A stretch of 64,000 nucleotides of DNA from Isoetes taiwanensis (lineage: Eukaryota > Streptophyta > Lycopodiopsida > Isoetales > Isoetaceae). Made by a program: the position numbers and the translations under genes. This document shows positions 57,243 through 64,000 of the stretch, piece by piece. The stretch's first letter is position 1, and each line of letters begins with the position of its first letter. The DNA lies in NCBI GenBank assembly GCA_021234155.1, contig JAJEKV010000041.1, positions 7,946,917-8,010,916 of the forward strand, read 5' to 3'. The notes below the pieces were generated by a model that saw nothing but the letters and a program-made list of their open reading frames with translations, searched no databases and had not been told where the DNA came from.

Positions 57243-58589
57243 AGCAGTATGTAACAAGCGAAAAAAAAATGGCCTTCTAATAAAGACTTATGTGTTACCA
57301 ATATGGAAATTACTTGATAAAAATTGATCATGGATGACCTTGTGTTTGCTAGCAACAATTGTGAAACCAAATTAATTAGAATAAGGACCTTGAAATATTT
57401 AGTAGTCATGGGTTGAGAAAAAAAATGTTAAACATGCTTTACTATTTCACATTATTTGGGAGATCTTCATTTCTCTCGTTCCTTTCTCTCGTTTTCTATG
57501 GACTCTTAGATTGCAGAACAATCCTTCGAATTTTCACGTCCAAGGCCCAAGATCACCTTCAAGAGAACATTCCCACTTGCACTGGCATATGCTATGACAG
57601 GACACAAGAGCCAAAGCTCCATGATAGAAGGCAATGGAATAATGCTTTTGTGAAGCGCATTCAAGCAAAGACTATAGTACGTAATACTGTCATGAATAAA
57701 GGACAAAAAATAATTTTCAATTGTATTGCCAATCACGCCAAATGACTCCCAACCACATAAAATCTTGGACACACGGTAAACATTAAATGCTCATTACTTA
57801 CTCATATCAAGCATAATAATCTCTTGATCAACTGATATTTCATATTCCCCATCAAACAAGAAGTTAACAAAATTACATATAATTTTTGTACACTTAAAAT
57901 ATATTTGCAACCATCTCTTACACGACGAGCACAACATCATCATCTGGTATGCAAAAGTGGCACCTCAACTGAATCAGAAAACCCATTCCAAATTTGTATA
58001 CTAACTCCACATTGTTGTTATTATTCTTGACCAAAAGCAAGATTCAAACCACACAAAAATGCAAGTGGTCCAACACATCTGCTACAAAATGGACGTGCGT
58101 CATATATCACTGTCTTTCTACTTCATCAAGATGACATCAATTTACAGTACAATGCATTCATCAATCGTGATAATCTCTAGTAATATCAAGTAATTACAAT
58201 TGCGTCTTTTTTTTTCCCATCTTTTCCGCATCATTCAAATTGTGGCAGATTTTATAGGGAAGAAATGGCAATAAGAACTTAAGCACCTTTCACCAAGGCA
58301 TAATGACATATATGAAAGATAATAAAATGGAGTGAGCAAGTGCACAAAACAAGGTATGACAAAGAAAACTTGAAAGTTCGGAGATAGATTGTATGTGTTG
58401 GAAATATGGAGATGGAAAAAGAATGTAAGGAAAAGAAAATATAAATATGTAGCAAAATAACCGGGGGTTCCAGGGGGATTTGATATGAATGTAAAAATAA
58501 CAATTTCTGAAACCACATACCATATATTCCTAAAACAATTGAATGGGTTATTATAAAAAAAAAACCATAGATGCAAGATTAAAAAATAG

Positions 58590-58850
58590 TCACATTAGCT
58601 CACTGGGTACATTAATTAAAGTAGTGTTATTAGGACATTGAGTTATTTTGGTAGAGGTTCGATCCCCCGTATTTCATATTCTAAACTCTTAGGCAAAGCC
58701 GTATAGAGATTCGATATTCCCTCAAAACCTTAGGCGAAATCGTATTTCATATTTCAAAATCATAGGCGCTCCAATCATAAATGACTATAAGCGAAACGAC
58801 AGGTGCCCAGAGGCCCTAACATATGATCTAGGTCGTAGGATCGACGAATC
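58590..58850 (+). mobile_element. tRNA-derived SINE candidate
   Basis: TTAGCTCACTGGGTA at 58595-58609 fits the tRNA A box (TRGCNNAGYNGG) with one change, and GGTTCGATCCC at 58656-58666 is a canonical B box, about 48 bases apart. The sequence does not fold as a functional tRNA, so a pol III-driven retroposon is the best reading. The 3' limit and target duplications are not certain. Confidence 0.55.
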
Positions 58851-58969
58851 TGACGACTGTGGTAGTCCAGGGTGCACCTCCTTTAGAATTGTATGGAAGA
58901 TCGGGTGCACCACTTTTATTCAGATAGGGTAAAACAAGAAACTCTCTTAAAGAGTGTTATCGAAGTCAT

Positions 58970-59343
58970 CATCATGGGGGAAGAGGCTCTCACCACCCTT
59001 CCATGGGCCTACCACTACCCAGTCTCCATGGGACTTCCATGAGCCAAAGAGGAGAAGAACAAATCCCCTCAAAATATTTATAATTTTTTTCACAAATCTC
59101 GGTCATCCACTTGGCATGATCTTGGCCCTTCTTTTGACACCTGATCAATCCCCTTATTTTTGTCTTCTTCTCCTTCGTAACCAAATTTCTTCTTGCTTAA
59201 GAACTAACACAACTTAATGTGGGCCCTTGGACTCTAACAACAAGCAGAAATGAATCTAGGCCCTTGATCTTTTCCCCTCTTTTAGACCTTTAAGAGTATG
59301 ATTCTTCTATATTGACCGAGATTTGCCAAAAATCCGGTCAACA
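58970..59343 (-). mobile_element. Family B LTR, minus orientation
   Basis: Read on the minus strand it starts TGTTGACCGGATTTTTGGC and follows the 45687 copy block for block, including ATCAAGGGC, AAAAGAAGGGCCAAGATCAT and a TATAAATATTTTGAGGGG segment that may be the U3 TATA box. The 3' part is not delimited. Confidence 0.75.
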
Positions 59344-59785
59344 TCACGCCCAAACAAAAAGATGTGGCCAGTCCCCTCAGCCTCTAACTTCAAGACTTTT
59401 CATATTTAAGTACAATAAGTTAGTCTTCTTTGGCACAAAGAAGATCTGACTGGAGTTTTTACGGGTCGCACCAAACTTATTAAAAAGGTGGGGGTTTTAA
59501 TAGACCCTCCAAACCTTTAAAAAATGATAATAATTTGGAGTTTTTAAGGTGTACTCCAACACCAAAATGCAACTTGTAGTATTCATAGCATATATCTATT
59601 CTACGTGATACCATCATAATAGTATATGCCATTAGAAATATTTAGAAAAGTAATAACAATTTTGGCCTTGGGGTAGGGCTTGCATGTAATGGCGCCATGT
59701 CATGAAAGAAATTGGGGCATGGTGAGATAGAGCCCAAAGAAAAAATGTATATGTCAAAGTGCCACAATCACAGTGACATAATACG
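59344..59785. other. Unassigned spacer
   Basis: No gene or defined repeat seen. Confidence 0.45.
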
Positions 59786-60438
59786 CATATGGAAATGAAT
59801 ACGGGGGACCCAAAAATGAATACGGAATACGAATACGTGAAATACGCATATGGAGAATACAAAATATTCTCTTAGAATATTCCATAAAATATCGTATTTG
59901 TACTTGATCTTATCAGCTTAATCTCTATTTTTTAAATATGAAAACTGTAAATTTTTCTATTGCAATAATAACAACATTAAGGGAAGAAAACATAAAAGTA
60001 AAGTTTATCATATTAAAACATAAAAGTAACTCAAACGTTTTGTTACGTTACATCACCATGGTTTATATGTAGATAAGATATAATAAAGTGATGGATCGAG
60101 CAGCGACGGATCGAGAGCAGCGACGGATCGAGAGCAGCGACGGATCGAACAGAGCCATCGGGCGATGGACAGCAGGTCATCGTCTGGCGTCGTTGAACAG
60201 ACCAAAACAACAAACAGATACAAAACAAAGGGAAAAAATTTTAGCACGTTGCGTTGAGTTTTTTTTTTCCATTTAGAACTTAATACGGCCATATTCTGGC
60301 CCGTATTTCTTGGAATACGGGCGTATTCTGTTCTGACATTACCTTACGACGTATTCATTTTTGGAATATGGTTTTTTTTTTAAATTTATGTATTCGCCGT
60401 ATTCTAAAGAGAATACGCCCGTATTCTGTTTCCATGGC
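59786..60438. mobile_element. TIR-like repeat rich in GAATACG/CGTATTC motifs
   Basis: The left side has CATATGGAAATGAATACGGG and further GAATACG copies; the right side, reversed, has CATGGAAACAGAATACGGGC and further copies in opposite orientation. Such clustered subterminal motifs in inverted arrangement are typical of hAT or CACTA-type DNA transposons. No transposase and no clear target duplication are visible. A 17-bp tandem array sits inside (60090-60154). Confidence 0.5.
60090..60154. repeat. 17-bp tandem array
   Basis: Three to four units of CGACGGATCGAGAGCAG. Confidence 0.92.
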
Positions 60439-60464
60439 CACAACACTCGTTCCATCCACATACC

Positions 60465-60700
60465 TGTTGCTGCCATGCTATGGCAGCATAGAAGAGGATG
60501 ACACATGATGACATACTTATGCCTGCATCTTGATCTGAGCACAGATATACAAGCATTATTTATTTGAAGAATTCACATCCCTAGAGATCACAAGTGGATA
60601 TTTGAAAACCAAGGTGAGGACATTCATGAAAGATGACACAAGCATGCAAGGAAAAGAGATTCAAGCAAAACAATTTGAAGTTTGGAAGACTCCTTACTTG
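60465..60700 (+). mobile_element. Diverged 5' tip of a relative of the 11-kb element's LTR
   Basis: TGTTGCTGCCATGCTATGGC resembles the LTR start at 23856 and 32531. Further on, 'ACCAAGGTGAGGACATTCA' and 'GAAGTTTGGAAGACTCCT' match the order of blocks at 23937-24010. The rest of the LTR is absent. A copia LTR begins shortly after, at 60781. Confidence 0.55.
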
Positions 60701-60780
60701 GTATGTGGTTTTACTTTGAAGTTCTTGGCATTGTTAGAGAAATTTGAGTTGGACTTACTTCCAAATGATATTAAGTACAA

Positions 60781-61367
60781 TGATACTTATGTAATGAAAT
60801 AGTATGAAATAAAACCTTTTATTTCATAAGCAATACCCTTATTGATCAATTGCACTTTTATTCACAAACTTTACTATTGAATTAAAATAATCCAACTACT
60901 GTAGCATCAATATATTCCGAGAGCACAAGCATATGATCGAATCCAATCATTCTTCTTAGACCATCCCGAACTAAACAATGCAGTTGATCAGACCAATAAT
61001 GCGATCTTCCGATCTACAATCTATATGCTATATCTCCGACGGTTTAGCAACACCGAACTCAAAATACAGTTTATTATGTCGAATTTTTATTCGACCGTAT
61101 TTCTTCTTTCTAATAATAATCCTATGGTTTTATATCATCATTTAACCCCATGGTTTTAAACCATCAATCACTTATAATAACAACCTTAAGATTATTATTT
61201 CCTCCTTGCATTTTAGCTCTATTGTCTTTTCTCAACCATGTCATCTTTCCATATAACCCTATACATACTTGTGTTCATCATCATAGCATAAGCATATCTC
61301 CAGATCAATTGTAGCAGTTTCAACCTTCTGACCAAAAGAAAATTTATCATGACTTATAATCCTATCA
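60781..61367 (-). mobile_element. Copia 3' LTR (587 bp)
   Basis: On the minus strand the LTR starts TGATAGGATTATAAG right after a polypurine tract (TGAAGGAGGAA, 61378 to 61368) that follows the RNase H stop codon. The other end is placed at 60781, giving TGATA/TATCA inverted tips. That outer limit is inferred; the matching 5' LTR is outside the window or lost. Confidence 0.6.
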
Positions 61368-61375
61368 TTCCTCCT

Positions 61376-63135
61376 TCATGATAACTTTTTTGTTCTGCAA
61401 TTTAACCTGTCAGTTAACCACCTATATCTGTGTCCACTTAATGCCTTTGTAAATATGTCTGCCAGTTGAAAATTTGTTTGAATATACTCCAACTGTATCA
61501 ATTTCTTGCTAACCATATCTCTTAAAAAATGCATCTCCATTTCAATATGCTTTGTCCTTTCATGTAAGACTAGATTTTTTGTTATTGCTATGCAACTTTG
61601 ATTATCACAATATAGCATAGTATTTTCATTACCTTTGATGTTTAGCTCTCTTAGCAACCTTTGTATCCACACTATTTCTTTAGCTGCTAATGTGCATGCT
61701 GTATACTATGATTCTGCAGTAGATAGGGCTATTGATGTTTGTTTCTTGCCTCTCCAACTTACAGGTGCTCCTCCAAGCATCAAAACATACCTTGAAGTTG
61801 ACTTTCTCTCATCCATGTCTCCACACCAGTCAGCATCACAATATGCTGTCAGCTTTAAGTTTGTTGAGTTGAAAACTAATCTTACATTAGCAGTCCCCTT
61901 AATACCTTCTTAGCAGCTATCCAATGAGCTTTTTCTGGATTATTATTGCATCGACTTAGAACATTTGCAATAAATGATATATCTGGCCTTGTATTGTTTG
62001 CCAGAAATAATAGACTTCCTGTCAGTCTCCTATAAGGAATATTTTTCATTTCCTCCTGTTCATCTTCAGTTTTTGGACATTGTTCCTTTGACAATTCATT
62101 TCCTGACAATTCATTTCCTGACAATATTGGAGCAATTACATTATTGCACTCTTTCATATTGAACTTTTCTAATATTGTTTGAATATATCCATTTTGAGTG
62201 AGCGTAAGAATTCCCTTTTCTCTGTCTCTTTTAACATCAATCCTTAGAAATTTTTTGAGTTCTTCTAAGTCTGTCATCTTAAATCTCTCTTTTAAAATCA
62301 ACTTGCTTTTCTCCAGAATGTTCGAGTTATTTGCCATAATACAGTCATCCACATAAAGTGCAATTGTAAAAGAATTATTTCCTTCCTTTAGCATGTAAAT
62401 ATTCCCATCATAGCTGAGTTTGATAAATCCTTTTTTCCTTAAGAAACTGTCCATGCACTTATACCATTCTCGAGGTGCCTATTTTAAGCCATATACTGCT
62501 CTTTTTAACTTCCATACCTTATTGTTTCCTTGTTCAAAACCAATAGCATGTTTCATATAAATCTCCTCTTCTAACTCAACATTAAAAAAAATAGTATTTA
62601 CATCCATATGGTGGATTTCCATATTTAATGCATTTGGCATTGCTAGCACTGACAACAAGTGAAAAAGTATCTTTATAATCTATACCTTTTCTTTGAGAAA
62701 AACCTTGTGCAACTAATCTTGCTTTATATTTTGGTGTGATGGCATTTGCCTCCGACAATATTTCTGTTTTTGGGCAGTTCCATTAATTCATATGTAGAAG
62801 TTCTTTTAAAAGACTCCATTTCTGACTCCATTATTGTCTTCCATTCTTTTGCATTTTCAGATTGCATAGCTTCTTCATAATTTTCAGGTATGTCCTTTTC
62901 AAGGATGATCATAACCTCATTTCTTTCGGCCAGTCTCTTGCTTTTTCCATTTTCCAATTTCCCATAGTCATTTATATCCATGTTTATGTTGTCTTTTAGT
63001 TTTTCAGCTTCACTCTTCCTTAACTTTATTGCTGGTACATCATACTCCTTTGTCTGAGCATCATGATCACTGCCTGTTTCTTCTGTTGGTATATCTGTTA
63101 TATCATTGCTTTCACTATTAGTCTCTGAATAAGGT
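61376..63135 (-). pseudogene. Ty1/copia pol fragment: RT and RNase H
   Basis: From high to low coordinates: linker and RT front (MIILEKDIPENYEEAMQ, EWKTIMESEMESF; 62724-62981), a broken stretch with GIDYKDTFS and WYKCMDSFLRKKGF, the RT core with FTIALYVDDCIMA (YVDD) and YRRLTGSLLFLANNTRPDIS (61882-62454), then RNase H with MLYCDNQSCIAITKN, HERTKHIEMEMHFLRD and QLADIFTKAL (61376-61672). Stops and shifts separate the pieces, so it is inactive. Gag, protease and integrase are missing: recognisable coding ends near 63,135. The fragment is less decayed than the other copia remains. Confidence 0.9.
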
Positions 63136-63547
63136 TTGAGCCAATGTACTTAATGGTATTGATTTTATACATGTAGTATATAGTTTTTAGAACAAAAACA
63201 GTTTAGAAACATCACATTTTCCATCAAAATCTCCCCCCTACTCAAACTTCCCAACAAATGCCCATAGCACCACACCCTTCCCATATCATACTCTATCTTG
63301 CCTCATCATCATAAACTCCCTCATCAAATAGTTCAAATAATGGACGAAATGAAAGACCAAAAATACAAATCTAATTGGGCCTGCATTTTGCCTCGTTTCA
63401 CAACACAATGGCTTAGGTTCCCTATTCAGCTTAATGAACTCATGACTTCCTCCACAAAGGTAGTTGTTTCCTTCCCCACATAGGGAAGAACAGATGCGCC
63501 AAGCTTACTACAAACTTCATATAATGCCAACAAACTATGAGGTGCCA
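63136..63547. other. Unassigned spacer
   Basis: No gene seen between the copia truncation and the family B LTR piece. Confidence 0.45.
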
Positions 63548-63800
63548 AAAAGGAGGGCCAAGATGATGACACATGGATGGCCAAGATTTATTAAAGAAAT
63601 TTATAAATATCTTGAGGGGACTTGTTCTCCTCCTCTTCCTCTTGGGCTCTTCTTATTCCCCAAAATGTCTTGATATTTCTCGTCCCTTTTGTCCCTTCTT
63701 TCTTTTGCCTGGAGCAGCATCAAAATTGATCCCATCTTTGCCTTTGAGGCCGGGTGATGAGGATGTGGGGAAATCCGTCATCAGTACCTTTGAGAGATAA
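63548..63800 (+). mobile_element. Family B LTR fragment, plus orientation
   Basis: 'GGATGGCCAAGATTT', TATAAATATCTTGAGGGGAC and 'TTGTTCTCC' match 45921-45975, and 'GCCTTTGAGGC...GGGGAAATCCGTCAT' matches 46495-46538. It lacks the MITE present in the 45687 copy, so it marks the empty site. TATAAATA at 63602-63609 may be the LTR TATA box. Confidence 0.7.
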
Positions 63801-64000
63801 GAGGTCATATAGGATCATGCATGATAGGAAGGCACCTCTAGCCTATGGCCATTACGAGGAAGAAGCCATCTTTACACCAAGGGTGACGAAAGGTATAGGC
63901 ATTAGAAATCATCCTAGGCATGATAGAACGCTTGTCTCCACGGCCATGATGGAAGAATCTTCCTCTTCCTATGTCGGGACACAATGCTTGCATTCATTTA
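63801..64000. other. Unassigned window end
   Basis: No feature recognised before the window ends. Confidence 0.4.

Larger units (their letters stand above)
56397..58587. other. Unassigned region with simple and tandem repeats
   Basis: It contains (CTATT)7 at 56936-56970 and a 51-bp tandem pair at 57141-57242. A 110-codon plus frame at 57413-57745 and an overlapping minus frame have no known domain. Confidence 0.5.

Noticed and set aside
58595-58670. tRNA gene
   Set aside because: A and B boxes are present, but no acceptor stem or anticodon arm can be formed; SINE is more likely.

Overview
The window reads as repeat-rich nuclear DNA from a land plant. A plant PLS-class pentatricopeptide repeat (PPR) locus, a five-exon oil-body-associated protein (OBAP) gene with short GT-AG introns, and many plant-type LTR retrotransposon remains (Ty3/gypsy Tat-like, chromovirus and Ty1/copia) support this. 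PPR style and repeat load would fit a fern or another large non-angiosperm genome, but that placement is a weak inference. There is no bacterial, CRISPR or operon-like organisation.

Layout. 1-8.8 kb: a (TC)43 microsatellite, then broken copies of one LTR family ('family A', ends TGTGACG...CGTCACA) in both orientations, some with a tRNA-iMet primer-binding site. 8.79-11.77 kb: a complete 2,974-bp gag-only LTR retrotransposon with a 5-bp target duplication. 13.5-16.6 kb: the PPR locus, whose 3' half is duplicated in tandem (951-bp unit), plus a decayed third fragment. 17-23.5 kb: copia and chromovirus remains, another family A LTR, a nearly G-free tract and degenerate tandem repeats. 23.86-34.87 kb: a structurally complete 11-kb Ty3/gypsy element with 2.34-kb LTRs and CAAAT target duplications; its gag and pol are broken in many places, and an archaeal-type RNase H sits ahead of the reverse transcriptase. 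34.9-39 kb: mostly unassigned, with small tandem repeats. 39.03-40.04 kb: a 1,002-bp terminal-inverted-repeat element. 41-47 kb: family A LTR, copia RT relic, a foldback MITE, and a 'family B' LTR carrying a nested 240-bp hAT-like MITE. 47-54.3 kb: largely unassigned, with a possible unknown exon pair and a non-LTR retrotransposon relic. 54.3-55.4 kb: the one clearly intact host gene, OBAP. 55.4-64 kb: a long hairpin, a SINE candidate, family B LTR copies, a TIR-like repeat and the 3' half of a minus-strand copia element.

The host genes and transposons form no shared pathway. OBAP is probably a lipid-droplet protein. The PPR locus would encode an organelle RNA-binding factor if functional, but it is truncated. 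The most useful points for a second look are the odd gypsy domain order, the CAG/CTG-specific differences between its two LTRs (possibly a sequencing artefact), several newly delimited small transposons, and the PPR tandem duplication.
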